Below are positions 34,930 to 44,368 of a DNA stretch of 64,000 nt, in pieces (positions within the stretch are counted from its first letter, which is position 1; each line of letters begins with the position of its first letter). The stretch lies in NCBI RefSeq assembly GCF_006384975.1, contig NZ_CP021645.1, positions 3,314,001 through 3,378,000 of the forward strand, read 5' to 3'. The notes beneath the pieces were generated by a model. It was not told where the DNA came from and made no database searches. It saw only the letters and a program-made list of their open reading frames with translations. The position numbers were made by a program, and so were the translations under genes. Origin of the DNA: Pseudomonas oryzihabitans (GTDB lineage Bacteria; Pseudomonadota; Gammaproteobacteria; Pseudomonadales; Pseudomonadaceae).

Positions 34930-37497
34930 TTACTTGGCGAAGCTGGTCACCATGTCGAAGATCGGCTTGGGACGCTTGAGGTCATACATCATCCCGAAGT
35001 GCCGCTCGTGGACCACCGGGTTGTTCGGCTCGTCGAGCAATTCGTAGACGTTGATCTCGGCCACCACATCCTTGTAGCTGGTGTTGAGCACCGTGAGCAT
35101 CTGCTTGACGCTGTCGTAGCAGGCCTGGTCGCCGGCGCGACCGCCGTCGGTGTTGCCCTGGTAGACGTTGCCGCAGTTCATCTCGTTGAAGAACACCTTG
35201 GTCTTGTACTTGGTGGCCATGGCGCGCATCTGCCCCAGGTACATGTCCATCCAGTAACCCTTGTCGTCGAAGTAGGGGTAATAGTGGAAGCTCACATAGT
35301 CGAAGTTGAAACCCGACGCCTTGGCCTGGTCGAGGAACCACATGGCGCCGTTGCGATCACCCGGGCAGCGTGAGGTGGCGGTCTTGTCGTCCGAGTTGCA
35401 GGCCATCACGTTGATGGTAGTCTTGAGGTTGGCGCCCAGTTCGTCCGAGGCCTGCTTGATGCCGCGGTAGATGCCGACCAGGACGTTGATACGATCCTGC
35501 GCACCGGCCTTGGCATAGTCCTGCTCGTTACCGATCTCCCAGATCTTGATGTCGTTGGCGTAGCGCTTGGCCAGGGTATAGGCCTGTGCCTGGCTCAGCT
35601 TGTGGGTGATCACCGGCCGCAGGGTGATGTTGTACTTGCGCGCCAGGGCCACCAGCCGATCCAGCCGGTCGAAGTTGGTCACCAGGTACTCGCCGGAACG
35701 ATAGGTCCGCAGGTTGCGCGCCGCCAGCAATTGCAGACGGGCTTCCATCTCCGCATCCGGATAGGCGTCGCTGTTGTCGTGACCCACCACCCCCAGCGGG
35801 ATGTTGGCGTAGCCGGTCAGTGGCGCCGAGGAGACGGTACCGCTGGGAGCCGGCTGGACCACGTTCTGCACCGGTTGGGTCGCGGTCGAGCCGCCCTGAG
35901 CCAGGGCGGTGCTGACCTTCTTGTCGAAGGCGGTCTTGTCGTCGCCCAGGCTGCTGCGCATGACTTCCAGCGGCAGGTTGGCGCGCGCGGTGACGCCGTT
36001 GGCCAGGCGACTGGCCCAGTAGGCACTGCCGCTGCTGTCGGCGCTACGGCCATAGAGGGTCTGGTAGACCTTGTTGACCAGGGCCGCGCCACTCAGAGAG
36101 CCATAGAGCGCGGTGGATTCGCTGTTGGCGGCGAAGGTGGCCGCCACCTGCTCGACGCTCATATCGCTAGCCAGGCGCGAAGCCCAGTAATTCAGGCCAC
36201 CGGCATCGGCCGCTCGACCGTAGTAGGCCAGGTAGAGCTGTTCGACGGTGGTCAGCTTGGACGAGGTCGTGGCGGTGCCGGTGGTAGCCGTGGTGCCTCC
36301 CGTGCTCGCGCCGGTCCCCGCAGTGCCCCCGGTAGTGCCAGTGCCGGTGGCAGGCGTTGCGCCGGTCGTGTTGCCGGTAGTACCGGTAGCGCCCGTACCG
36401 CCGGTGGTGCCCGCGGTCGCGCCGCCGGTGGCGGTCTCGGCCTTGGCCGGGGTGGTGGCGACGGGCGTCATCTGGGGACCGATGGCCGCGCAGCTGTCCT
36501 TGTCGAGGTACTTGGCGAGCACCGCCCACTGCGGACGCTCCTTGCCATTGATCGGCTCGACCGCCTGGTTGTAGGTGCCCCAACCCGGACCGGCGGCCCA
36601 GTAGGTGGCCGGAATGCAGTTCTGCTTCAGGTAGGCCAGCATGGCGTCAAGAATGGGCAACCAGCGCGCATCCGTGTCAGGTACGCCGAAGCCGCCGATG
36701 AAGCCGCGCTTGTTGTTGGTCTTGAGCCAGGAGACGAAGGGCTTGAGCCGGTCGACACCATAGCTCGACGCCAGGCTGGCGACGTTCAGATTGGTATCGA
36801 AGAAGGCCTGGGCCATGAAGATCAGGTTGTTGGCCGGATCGGTCAGCTTGAGCAGGCCGTCGTTCCACTGCGGCCAGCGGGAGGTGTCGGCCCAGCCGTT
36901 GCCCTCGATGAAGATCGGGTGGGTCGAGTCGGCCACGCGCACGCCATTGATTCCGTACTGGGCGGCGGTCGGCCAGTTGCTCACGGCGTCGTGGGGCTCG
37001 TTCATGATGTCGTAGCCATAGAGCGCCGGATGGGTGCCCCAGCGCTGGGCGACACGGGTCATGAGATTCTGGAAGGCCTCGTAGGGCACTTCGCCCGCGC
37101 CGATGACCTTGCCCTGATAGCGGGCGTAGTTGTGCAGATCGAGGATGACCTTGACCCCGTACTTCTGGGCATAGCCCAGGGTGCGATCGATCAGGCCGGC
37201 GTAGGTGGGGTCGAGATTGACCCCCATGGACGGTTGCAGGCGTTCCCAGAGGATGGGGAAGCGCACCAGCTTCACGCCCTTGGCGCTCCACTGCTGGAAA
37301 TGGCTCTCGGCCGGGAAGATGTAGTTGCGGTCGTTGACACCGGGCAGGATCTGGGCGGCGAAGGTGGCGCCGGAGAAGTTGAGACCAACCAGGTCAACGG
37401 CCTGGGCGGAGGTGGCGAGCGAAGCGGTGGCGAAAAGAGCAGGCAACAGCAACGCCTGACGCGGCAGGCGACGGGAGATGGAGCTAAGGATTGTCAT
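34930..37497 (-). CDS. secreted GH5 cellulase-like + DUF4214 + C-terminal glycosidase-like fusion
   Basis: 855 residues from ATG 37497. Order: signal peptide 1-33; GH5 (cellulase A) barrel about 34-345; Thr/Gly-rich linker about 353-413; DUF4214 about 415-535; glycosidase-like module about 560-855. The GH5 acid/base is present (IMNEPHD, Glu167). The strand that should read G-E-F-G reads IGGFGVPDTD, so the nucleophile Glu is Gly269. The C-terminal module keeps two candidate catalytic Glu, 658 in WEIGNEQD and 772 in FFNEMNCG, and is the close relative of the next gene. It probably acts on an exopolysaccharide outside the cell. The first domain may bind rather than cut (inference). Confidence 0.85.
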   Translation of the reverse strand: MTILSSISRRLPRQALLLPALFATASLATSAQAVDLVGLNFSGATFAAQILPGVNDRNYIFPAESHFQQWSAKGVKLVRFPILWERLQPSMGVNLDPTYAGLIDRTLGYAQKYGVKVILDLHNYARYQGKVIGAGEVPYEAFQNLMTRVAQRWGTHPALYGYDIMNEPHDAVSNWPTAAQYGINGVRVADSTHPIFIEGNGWADTSRWPQWNDGLLKLTDPANNLIFMAQAFFDTNLNVASLASSYGVDRLKPFVSWLKTNNKRGFIGGFGVPDTDARWLPILDAMLAYLKQNCIPATYWAAGPGWGTYNQAVEPINGKERPQWAVLAKYLDKDSCAAIGPQMTPVATTPAKAETATGGATAGTTGGTGATGTTGNTTGATPATGTGTTGGTAGTGASTGGTTATTGTATTSSKLTTVEQLYLAYYGRAADAGGLNYWASRLASDMSVEQVAATFAANSESTALYGSLSGAALVNKVYQTLYGRSADSSGSAYWASRLANGVTARANLPLEVMRSSLGDDKTAFDKKVSTALAQGGSTATQPVQNVVQPAPSGTVSSAPLTGYANIPLGVVGHDNSDAYPDAEMEARLQLLAARNLRTYRSGEYLVTNFDRLDRLVALARKYNITLRPVITHKLSQAQAYTLAKRYANDIKIWEIGNEQDYAKAGAQDRINVLVGIYRGIKQASDELGANLKTTINVMACNSDDKTATSRCPGDRNGAMWFLDQAKASGFNFDYVSFHYYPYFDDKGYWMDMYLGQMRAMATKYKTKVFFNEMNCGNVYQGNTDGGRAGDQACYDSVKQMLTVLNTSYKDVVAEINVYELLDEPNNPVVHERHFGMMYDLKRPKPIFDMVTSFAK

Positions 37498-37767
37498 GCA
37501 AAGGAACCAGATAGGCCGAGGTGCGCGATTCGATCCGTGCATCCCACCTCGGTACAGCAGGAAAACTGCCGGAGAAGATCGTTTCCCCGACACCTGCAAA
37601 GCCTAGTGCAAGCGCTAGACCAATAAGAACCCGTGCCATCATCAAGCCGGGGTGAACGCGACCTTTTGCCAGATGTACGGTGCCGATGATGGCACTTTCG
37701 CTACCGTTTATCGGTGACTACCCAGTCACGAGAAGGGCCGACCGGAGCCTAAAGTCAGACTTGTCGG
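37498..37767. other. intergenic region upstream of the GH5 fusion gene
   Basis: 270 bases separating two co-oriented glycosidase-like genes. No coding frame is seen. It should hold the GH5-gene promoter. Short inverted arms GTGCC/GGCAC occur near 37680-37700, but no operator is claimed. Confidence 0.3.
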
Positions 37768-38763
37768 CTATCTGACGTCTCCGGACGCCCCGGCATAGCG
37801 GCGAATCAGCGCCATGACCGGTTTCGGCCGGTCCAGGTCGTAGAACAAGCCGAAGTGCCGCTCGTGGGGGACCGGGTGGGTCGGCTCGTCGAGCAGTTCG
37901 TAGACGTTGATCTCCCGGACGACGTCGCGGTAGCGGCCATTGAGTTCGGAGAGGATGGACTCCAGGCTGTCGTAGCAGCCGCGATCGCCCGGTCGGCCGC
38001 CATCGGTGCTGCCGCTGTAGATCTCGCCGCAATTGACCTCGTTGAAGAAGATCCGGGTGCGGTACTTTTCCGCCATGGCGCGCATCTGGCCCAAGTAGAG
38101 GTCCATCCAGCGGCCGCGGTCGTGGTAGTGCGGGTAGTAGTGAAAACTGATGTGGTCGAAGTCGAAGCCCGCCGCCTTGGCCTGGTCGAGAAACCACAGG
38201 GAGCCCAGTGGCTCGCCAGGGCAGCGCGCCTTGGGACTCCGGTCATGGGGATTGCAGGACATCACGTTGATGGTGGTCTCGAGTCCTGCGCCCAGTTCGT
38301 CGGACGCCCGTCGAATCCCCCGGTAGATGTCCACCAGCCGGCTGATGCGAATCCCGGCGCCGACGCGGGAATAGTCCTGTTCGTTGCCGATCTCCCAGAT
38401 CTTGATGTCCTGGGCATAGCGCTTGGCCAGGGCGTAGGCCTGAGCCTGGGTCAGCTGCTGGGTGATCACCGGCCTCAGGGTGATGCGGTACTGGCGGGCC
38501 AGGGCCACCAGGCGATCCAGCCGCGGCAGGTCCAACAGCAGGAATTCACCGGACCGGTAGCTGCGCAGGTTGTAGCGGTCGAGCAGTTGCAGCCGCCGCT
38601 CCATCTGCGCATCGGGATAGGCGGCGTTGTTGTCGTGGCCCACCACGCCCAGCGGGATATAGGGCAACTCGGGCAGGACCACCGGCTCGGCGGCCCGCGC
38701 CATACCGGCCAAGGCCAGGACCAGCGTCAGACCCAGGCCAAACTGTCGCGAACGGCGGCGCAT
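37768..38763 (-). CDS. secreted glycosidase-like protein, stand-alone paralogue of the GH5-fusion C-terminus
   Basis: 331 residues from ATG 38763 (AAGGAAG upstream). A signal peptide covers about 1-24 (LGLTLVLALAGMARA). The mature part aligns end to end with residues 560-855 of the neighbouring fusion. The same candidate catalytic residues are kept: Glu128 in WEIGNEQD and Glu242 in FFNEVNCG. The chain ends in the same YELLDEP...HERHFG...YDLDRPKP pattern. The paired-Glu, TIM-barrel look suggests a clan GH-A enzyme such as the PslG/GH39 type; the family is not fixed. It probably acts on secreted polysaccharide with the fusion protein. Confidence 0.8.
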   Translation of the reverse strand: MRRRSRQFGLGLTLVLALAGMARAAEPVVLPELPYIPLGVVGHDNNAAYPDAQMERRLQLLDRYNLRSYRSGEFLLLDLPRLDRLVALARQYRITLRPVITQQLTQAQAYALAKRYAQDIKIWEIGNEQDYSRVGAGIRISRLVDIYRGIRRASDELGAGLETTINVMSCNPHDRSPKARCPGEPLGSLWFLDQAKAAGFDFDHISFHYYPHYHDRGRWMDLYLGQMRAMAEKYRTRIFFNEVNCGEIYSGSTDGGRPGDRGCYDSLESILSELNGRYRDVVREINVYELLDEPTHPVPHERHFGLFYDLDRPKPVMALIRRYAGASGDVR

Positions 38764-38904
38764 CGCAGGCTTCCTTGCAGGAGGTGAGAGCAGCGCCCGA
38801 GCATGGCAAAGCGCTGCCACCCCCTCAATGCCAGGGCTGGCCAGGCTGCGACCCCACGCACATCTCCTCGGGTTACAGTAGGTGTTCGAGCACTCCGCGC
38901 CACC

Positions 38905-39117
38905 GGCCCGGTGCGGGAGCGGGTCGACCGGACCCTGCAGCATCTCTTCGTCCACCAGTTGCACCACCGCGGCCAGGCCCACGCCCTGCTGCTGGCGAGC
39001 GGCGTGGCACCGCCGCAACTGGACGAATTCTTCCTCGCCCAGGACGAGCCCCTGCGCCGAGCGGAGTTGCGGGCGCTGGGGATAGATGAGCAGGAGGTAT
39101 GGGGTACTGACCTGTAG
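38905..39117 (+). pseudogene. remnant of a DinB-family gene (C-terminal end only)
   Basis: The frame VRERVDRTLQHLFVHQLHHR, then GQAHALLLASGVAPPQLDEF, to a TAG at 39117 matches the last helix pair of DinB-family metal-dependent proteins, including the HxxxxHHRGQ metal motif. The preceding roughly 100 residues of a DinB protein are absent, and the sequence upstream (38803-38900) is unrelated in that frame. The stop codon sits in a REP unit. The truncation lies directly beside the duplicated glycosidase genes. Confidence 0.65.
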
Positions 39118-39225
39118 GAGCGGCCGCATCGGCGGACCGCCCTGGCCGCCATAGGGCGGCGCCGATGAAGCCGAACCCCCGCTCGAACAGCTCCCTCTCC
39201 CTCCGGGAGAGGGTTGGGGTGAGGG
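39114..39225. repeat. REP unit and CCCTCTCCC repeat, copy 4
   Basis: A REP-type stretch GTAGGAGCGGCCGCATCGG with a complementary GGGCGGCGCCGATG arm lies at 39114-39168. Copy 4 of the 35-bp palindromic repeat lies at 39191-39225 (CCCTCTCCCTCCGGGAGAGG, then GTTGGGGTGAGGG). Confidence 0.7.
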
Positions 39226-39296
39226 CACCCTTGGCACCGACTCCAGGTGGAAAAGGCTACGCCGTTTTCCACCCTACGAGTTCGTGACGCAGATGC

Positions 39297-39851
39297 TCAG
39301 AAATTCGCCGGCGTGGTCGCGCTGATCAGCCGGGCGGGGGCGTCGAAGGGATTGCGGAAGCGATGCGGCCGGCTGCTCTCGAAGTAGTAGCTGTCGCCCG
39401 GTTCGAGGATATGTACCTCGCCCCCCACGGTCAGCTCCAGGCGGCCCTCCACCACCAGGCCGGCCTCCTCGCCCTCGTGGGCGTACATCTCTTCGCCGGT
39501 GTCGGCACCCGGCGGATAGGTCTCGTCGAGAAAGGCCAGGGCGCGACTGGGATGGGCGCGGCCGACCAGGCGCATGCGTACGGTCTGGGCACCGCTGGCG
39601 ATGTCGATGAGTTCGTTGGCGCGATAGACCACCTGGGTGGGGGCATCCTGTTCCAGGTCCAGGGAAAAGAATTCCACCAGGGACATGGGAATGCCGGCCA
39701 GCACCTTCTTCAACGAGCTGATGGAGGGGCTGACGCTGTTCTTCTCGATCATCGAGATGGTGCTGTTGGTCACCCCGGCACGTTTGGCGAGTTCGCGCTG
39801 GGACAGGCCCTTGAGGGTACGGATGGTTTGCAGGCGGGCACCGACGTCCAA
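39297..39851 (-). CDS. pauR: XRE-cupin regulator, PauR-like
   Basis: 184 residues. An N-terminal XRE helix-turn-helix (LSQRELAKRAGVTNSTISMI) is joined to a C-terminal cupin (EEMYAHEGEEAGLVVEGRLE, then HILEPGDSYYF). Length, architecture and position next to dadX match PauR of P. aeruginosa (PA5301), the repressor of polyamine catabolism genes that responds to putrescine or cadaverine. It lies downstream of dadX on the same strand with 163 bases between them. Confidence 0.85.
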   Translation of the reverse strand: MDVGARLQTIRTLKGLSQRELAKRAGVTNSTISMIEKNSVSPSISSLKKVLAGIPMSLVEFFSLDLEQDAPTQVVYRANELIDIASGAQTVRMRLVGRAHPSRALAFLDETYPPGADTGEEMYAHEGEEAGLVVEGRLELTVGGEVHILEPGDSYYFESSRPHRFRNPFDAPARLISATTPANF

Positions 39852-40014
39852 GGTGGTGAACTCTCCTCGACAGGGCGGACGGACCGCAGGCTAGCGCCAC
39901 GAAGGCAGGTGTTCGGCATCATGGCAACGCTGTTCGAGATTTACAACACGCCAATGGCGATAGCGACCGGCGTGGGGCGCGGCAACGCGATACCCGCCCT
40001 CTCGCGAGGCTGTC

Positions 40015-41085
40015 TCAGCCTTGGTAGTGGCGCGGCACCCGCTTGAGGTTGCACAGCAGTTGGTAGGGAATGGTGCCGCAGCGTTCGGCCAGCGCGGCTA
40101 CCGAGACCTGCCTGCCCCAGAACTCGACTTCGCTGCCTACCCCGGCCTGGGGATGATCGCTGAGATCGACGGTGAGCATGTCCATGGACACCCGCCCGAT
40201 CAATCGCCCAGGGCGGCCATCGATGGCCACCGGGGTGTCGTTGGGCGCATGGCGCGGATAGCCATCGGCATAGCCCAGGGCGACCACCCCGACCCGCGTC
40301 GGCCGCTCGGTGACGAAGCGGGCGCCATAGCCCACCGGCTCACCGGCCGGCAGTTCGCGCACGGCGATCACCCGCGAGGTCAGGGTCATCACCGGCTGCA
40401 GCCGCTCGGCGACGGCCTGGGGCGCGGTGAAGGGCGAGACGCCATAGAGCATCAGCCCCGGCCGTACCCAGTCGCCGGCCGCCTGGGGCCAGCCCAGGGT
40501 CGCCGGCGAGTTGCGCAGGCTGGTAGGACCCGGCAGACCTTCGGTGGCAGCGCGGAAGGTGGCGATCTGGGCAGCGGTAGCCGGGCTATCCGGCTCGTCG
40601 GCGCGGGCGAAGTGGGTCATCTTGACGATGCCGCTGACCTTGCCGCTGGCCAGCAGCCGCTTGTACGCAGCCGCGTAATCCTGGGGAAAGAAGCCGACCC
40701 GGTGCATGCCGGAATCCAGCTTCAACCAGACCTGCAGCGGCCGTGTCAAAGTGGCGCGCTCCAGGGCTTCGAGCTGCCAGTCGGCATGGATCACCATCCA
40801 CAGATCGTGCTCGGCGATGAGCGGCAACTCGTCGGCGGTAAAGAAGCCTTCCAGCAAGAGGATGGGCGCGCGGATACCCGCGGCGCGCAACTCCAGCGCC
40901 TCTTCGATACAGGCCACGGCGAAGCCATCGGCCTCGCCCGCCAGGGCGCCGGCCACCGCCACCGCGCCATGCCCATAGGCATCGGCCTTGATCACCGCCA
41001 GGGCACGGGCGTCGGAGAGTTCCCGCGCCAGGCGGTAGTTGTGGCGCAGGGCGGCGAGGTCGATGAGGGCGCGGGCGGGACGCAT
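40015..41085 (-). CDS. dadX: catabolic alanine racemase
   Basis: 356 residues from ATG 41085. The PLP lysine motif is [13 protein letters not shown] (about 30-42). The second catalytic region VGYGARF with the opposing-face Tyr, and [14 protein letters not shown], are conserved. It interconverts L- and D-alanine so that DadA can oxidise the D form. It is third in the dadA-ridA-dadX operon. A copy of the palindromic repeat separates it from ridA. Confidence 0.95.
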   Translation of the reverse strand: MRPARALIDLAALRHNYRLARELSDARALAVIKADAYGHGAVAVAGALAGEADGFAVACIEEALELRAAGIRAPILLLEGFFTADELPLIAEHDLWMVIHADWQLEALERATLTRPLQVWLKLDSGMHRVGFFPQDYAAAYKRLLASGKVSGIVKMTHFARADEPDSPATAAQIATFRAATEGLPGPTSLRNSPATLGWPQAAGDWVRPGLMLYGVSPFTAPQAVAERLQPVMTLTSRVIAVRELPAGEPVGYGARFVTERPTRVGVVALGYADGYPRHAPNDTPVAIDGRPGRLIGRVSMDMLTVDLSDHPQAGVGSEVEFWGRQVSVAALAERCGTIPYQLLCNLKRVPRHYQG

Positions 41086-41133
41086 GGGAGGTCTCGGCAA
41101 TTGAAGAGTGAGGGATGGGAGGGCTGGACGGCA

Positions 41134-41167
41134 CCCTCACCCTAACCCTCTCCCAGGGGGAGAGGGG
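41134..41167. repeat. CCCTCACCC/CCCTCTCCC repeat, copy 5, inside the dad operon
   Basis: CCCTCACCCTAACCCTCTCC followed by GGGGGAGAGGGG. It lies between ridA and dadX on the dad transcript, so it is transcribed within an operon rather than at its end. Confidence 0.75.
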
Positions 41168-41176
41168 ATACAGACG

Positions 41177-41533
41177 CTAGGCTTTCACCGCGGCGATGAC
41201 GTTCATCTCCACCAGGATATCGGGCTTGGCCAGCTTGGCTTCTACAGTGGTGCGACCGGGGGTGGCGCCCTGGGCGACCCACTCGTCCCAGGCGCGATTC
41301 ATGCCCTCGAAATGCAGGGCGATGTCGCGCAGGAAGATGGTCACCACCAGGATGTGCTGCTTGTCGCTGCCGGCCTCGGCAAGGAATTTGTCGACGTTGG
41401 CCAGGGTCTCGCGGGTCTGCTGGTAGATGTCGCCGGAAAAGTCGTCGGCCAGTTGGCCGGCGAGGTAGACGGTGCCGTTGTGGATGTTGATCTCGCTTAG
41501 GCGGCGATCAGTGTGCAGACGCTGTACGGGCAT
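41177..41533 (-). CDS. RidA-family enamine/imine deaminase
   Basis: 118 residues of the YjgF/YER057c/UK114 family. The signature near the C-terminus, [20 protein letters not shown], and [12 protein letters not shown] at about 20-31 are clear. It should hydrolyse reactive imines, which DadA makes from D-amino acids, matching its place between dadA and dadX. The same gene occurs there in P. aeruginosa (PA5303). The start overlaps the end of dadA by 26 bases. Confidence 0.92.
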   Translation of the reverse strand: MPVQRLHTDRRLSEINIHNGTVYLAGQLADDFSGDIYQQTRETLANVDKFLAEAGSDKQHILVVTIFLRDIALHFEGMNRAWDEWVAQGATPGRTTVEAKLAKPDILVEMNVIAAVKA

Positions 41534-42806
41534 TGCGCGGGGACTCCTGGGTGGCGGAATAACGGGAAATGTCGAGACCCTCGGCGCTGATCTGCGGCCG
41601 CTTGCGACCGATCAGATCGGCCAGCAGGCGACCGGAGCCACAGGCCATGGTCCAGCCCAGCGTCCCGTGCCCGGTGTTGAGGAACAGGTTGCGATAGCGG
41701 GTGGCGCCGACGATGGGGGTCCCGTCCGGGGTGGTGGGTCGCAAGCCGGTCCAGAAACTGGCCCGGGCGAGGTCGCCGCCGCGAGGATAGAGATCCCCGG
41801 TGATCATTTCCAGGGTCGCCCGCCGCCGCGGGTCCAGGCTCAGGTCGAAGCCACAGATCTCGGCCATGCCGCCGACGCGGATGCGGTCGTCGAAGCGGGT
41901 GATGGCGACCTTGTAGGTCTCGTCGAGGATGGTCGAGGTCGGCGCCATGCTGGCATCGACGATGGGCACCGTCAGCGAATAACCCTTGAGCGGATAGACC
42001 GGCGCGCGGATACCCAGGGGCGCCAGCAGTTGCGGCGAATAGCTGCCCAGGGCCAGGACGTAGTGATCGGCGGTGAGCAGCTCGCCGTCGACTTTTACGC
42101 CGTCGATACGGTCGCCACTGGCGCTGAGTTGCTGGATCTGGGCACCGAAGCGGAACTCCACGCCCAGGCGGCGGGCTTCCTCGGCCAGGCGATTGGTGAA
42201 CAGGAAGCAGTCACCGGTCTGGTCGTTGGGCAGGCGCAGACCGCCGGCGAGCTTGTGCTTGACCGCCGCCAGCGCCGGTTCGACCCGGGCCACGCCGTCG
42301 CGGTCGAGCAGTTCGAAGGGCACGCCGGAGCGCTCCAGCACGGCGATGTCCTTGGCCGCGGCGTCCACCTGCTGCTGGGTACGGAAGATCTGGGTAGTGC
42401 CCAGTTGGCGGCCTTCGTAGGCGATCCCGGTTTCCTGGCGCAGCTCGTCGAGGCAGTCACGGCTGTATTCGGACAGCCGCACCATGCGCTCCTTGTTCAC
42501 CGCATAGCGGGCAGCGGTGCAGTTGCGCAGCATCTGCGCCATCCACAGGTACTGGTTGGCATCGCCGGTCAGGCGAATGGCCAGGGGCGCATGCTTTTGG
42601 AACAACCACTTCAGCGCCTTGAGCGGCACCCCGGGCGCGGCCCAGGGCGAGGCATAGCCAGGCGAGACCTGACCGGCATTGGCGTGGCTGGTCTCCAGCG
42701 CCGGACCGGCCTGGCGATCGACCACGACCACCTCGAACCCCTGGCGGGCCAGATAGTAGGCGCTGGTGGTGCCGATGACGCCGCTCCCCAAAACCAGTAC
42801 ACGCAT
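41508..42806 (-). CDS. dadA: D-amino acid dehydrogenase small subunit
   Basis: 432 residues. The FAD-binding N-terminus is [20 protein letters not shown]. The C-terminal [20 protein letters not shown] and [16 protein letters not shown] are the classic DadA/DAO end. It oxidises D-alanine and other D-amino acids at the membrane, giving 2-oxo acid and ammonia. It is first in the operon and divergent from lrp, which is known to activate dad genes in Pseudomonas in response to alanine. Confidence 0.96.
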   Translation of the reverse strand: MRVLVLGSGVIGTTSAYYLARQGFEVVVVDRQAGPALETSHANAGQVSPGYASPWAAPGVPLKALKWLFQKHAPLAIRLTGDANQYLWMAQMLRNCTAARYAVNKERMVRLSEYSRDCLDELRQETGIAYEGRQLGTTQIFRTQQQVDAAAKDIAVLERSGVPFELLDRDGVARVEPALAAVKHKLAGGLRLPNDQTGDCFLFTNRLAEEARRLGVEFRFGAQIQQLSASGDRIDGVKVDGELLTADHYVLALGSYSPQLLAPLGIRAPVYPLKGYSLTVPIVDASMAPTSTILDETYKVAITRFDDRIRVGGMAEICGFDLSLDPRRRATLEMITGDLYPRGGDLARASFWTGLRPTTPDGTPIVGATRYRNLFLNTGHGTLGWTMACGSGRLLADLIGRKRPQISAEGLDISRYSATQESPRNARTASAH

Positions 42807-42963
42807 TACAAGCTCCTGGCCGGCGAGAGGATTTCGCCGGCTTTCAACGGGATGAAGGCAGATACGGCAAGTATAGAAAGGCGCTGGCAGTGCTAATCAC
42901 TGAAGAATTGCCTATATTCGGAGTAATTTTCCGGCAAAGCCCTCCTCGGCAGAGACCCCCTCG

Positions 42964-43452
42964 ATGCGTACCCATCACCAGGCCAGACGCGAGCTGGACA
43001 AGATCGACCGCAATATCCTGCGCATCCTCCAGGAAGACGGGCGCATCTCCTTCACCGAACTGGGCGAGCGGGTGGGGCTGTCCACCACGCCCTGTACCGA
43101 GCGCGTCCGCCGTTTGGAGCGCGAGGGCATCATCCAGGGCTACAACGCCCGCCTCAATCCGCAGCACCTCAGGGCCGGTCTGCTGGTATTCGTCGAGCTC
43201 AGCCTGGACTACAAGTCCGGCGACACCTTCGAAGAGTTCCGCCGCGCCGTGCTCAAGCTGCCCCAGGTGCTGGAATGCCACCTGGTCTCGGGTGAATTCG
43301 ACTACCTGGTCAAGGCGCGCATCTCCGAGATGGCCTCCTACCGTAAGCTGCTCGGCGACATCCTGCTCAAGCTGCCCCATGTGCGCGAATCCAAGAGCTA
43401 TATCGTGATGGAAGAGATCAAGGAGACCCTGAGTCTGCCGGTACCGGATTGA
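42964..43452 (+). CDS. lrp: leucine-responsive regulator Lrp/DadR
   Basis: 162 residues. The N-terminal HTH (LDKIDRNILRILQEDGRISF, then VGLSTTPCTERVRRLEREG) and the C-terminal RAM domain (ECHLVSGEFDYLVKARI) are typical of Lrp. In Pseudomonas the Lrp beside dadA (DadR, PA5308) activates dadA-dadX. It is divergent from dadA over 157 AT-rich bases where its sites should lie. Confidence 0.94.
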   Translation: MRTHHQARRELDKIDRNILRILQEDGRISFTELGERVGLSTTPCTERVRRLEREGIIQGYNARLNPQHLRAGLLVFVELSLDYKSGDTFEEFRRAVLKLPQVLECHLVSGEFDYLVKARISEMASYRKLLGDILLKLPHVRESKSYIVMEEIKETLSLPVPD

Positions 43453-43523
43453 CGGCTGTCTGGCCATCCGCGGGATTGGCGTCTAGGCTGCGGTCTTGCG
43501 CCTGAATGCCAAGGAGGCACGCC

Positions 43524-44333
43524 ATGGACCCGCGCGAACGCCAGCGCATCACCGCCGCCAACCGCCAGGCCTGGGAGCTGTCGGCTCCGCTCCATGCCCA
43601 GGGCGAGGAATGGGCGGATCTGCTGAGGCAAGCCGGGCAACCGGGCTTCTCGGTGCTGGACGACTGCCTGACCCGTACCCTCACCGAGTTGGATATCCGC
43701 GGCCTGAGCTGCGCCCAGGTCGGCTGCAACAATGCCCGCGAATTGCTCTCCCTGGCCGCGCTGGGCGGTCAGCCTGCCCTGGGTATCGATCAGTCGACAG
43801 CCTTTCTTGCTCAAGGCCAGCAACTGGCCACGGCGGCGGGGCTCACGCCGGCGCTGGTGGAGGCCGATATCTATGCCCTGCCCCAGGGCCTGGGGCAGCA
43901 TGACCTGGTGCTGATCACCATCGGCGTGCTCGGCTGGATGCCCGACCTGCCGGCCTTCTTCGCTGCGGTACATGGCCTGCTGGCGCCGGGCGGCCGTCTG
44001 GTGATCTACGAGACCCACCCCTTCCTGGAAGTCTTCGAGCCCCAGGCGGATCAGCCTCTGCTGCCCCACTACAGCTATTTCCGCCGCGAGCCCCTGGTCA
44101 TCGACGACCTCATCGCCTACGACGGCCAGGATCATGGCCAGGGCGCAACGAGCTACTGGCATATCCACACCCTGGGCACCATCGTCAGCACCTGCCTGCA
44201 AGCAGGACTTGTCTTGCGACGCCTGGAAGAACATCCGCACTCCAACCGCGAGGTGGATTACGACCTCTATGAAAACCAGGCGGCCCAGTTGCCGATGAGT
44301 TTCACCCTGGTTGCGCAACGTCCGACGGCTTAG
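43524..44333 (+). CDS. class I SAM-dependent methyltransferase
   Basis: 269 residues from ATG 43524, with AAGGAGG six bases upstream. The Rossmann motif I region is weak but in place (LSCAQVGCNNARELLSLAAL). It is followed by PALGIDQS (motif II), DLVLITIGVLGWMPD and LLAPGGRLVIYETHP (post-II/III). The first 50 residues (RITAANRQAWELSAPLHAQ) are an alpha-helical cap. The substrate is unknown. It follows lrp on the same strand and precedes the pauB-like gene by 35 bases. Confidence 0.85.
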   Translation: MDPRERQRITAANRQAWELSAPLHAQGEEWADLLRQAGQPGFSVLDDCLTRTLTELDIRGLSCAQVGCNNARELLSLAALGGQPALGIDQSTAFLAQGQQLATAAGLTPALVEADIYALPQGLGQHDLVLITIGVLGWMPDLPAFFAAVHGLLAPGGRLVIYETHPFLEVFEPQADQPLLPHYSYFRREPLVIDDLIAYDGQDHGQGATSYWHIHTLGTIVSTCLQAGLVLRRLEEHPHSNREVDYDLYENQAAQLPMSFTLVAQRPTA

Positions 44334-44368
44334 GATTGCCCCTTCGCCTAGGTCAGTCAGACGCCTCT

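Noticed and set aside
35602..37626. 674-codon plus-strand frame opposite the GH5 fusion gene
   Set aside because: Composition of an antisense shadow, no motifs; the minus-strand frame has signal peptide and domain order.
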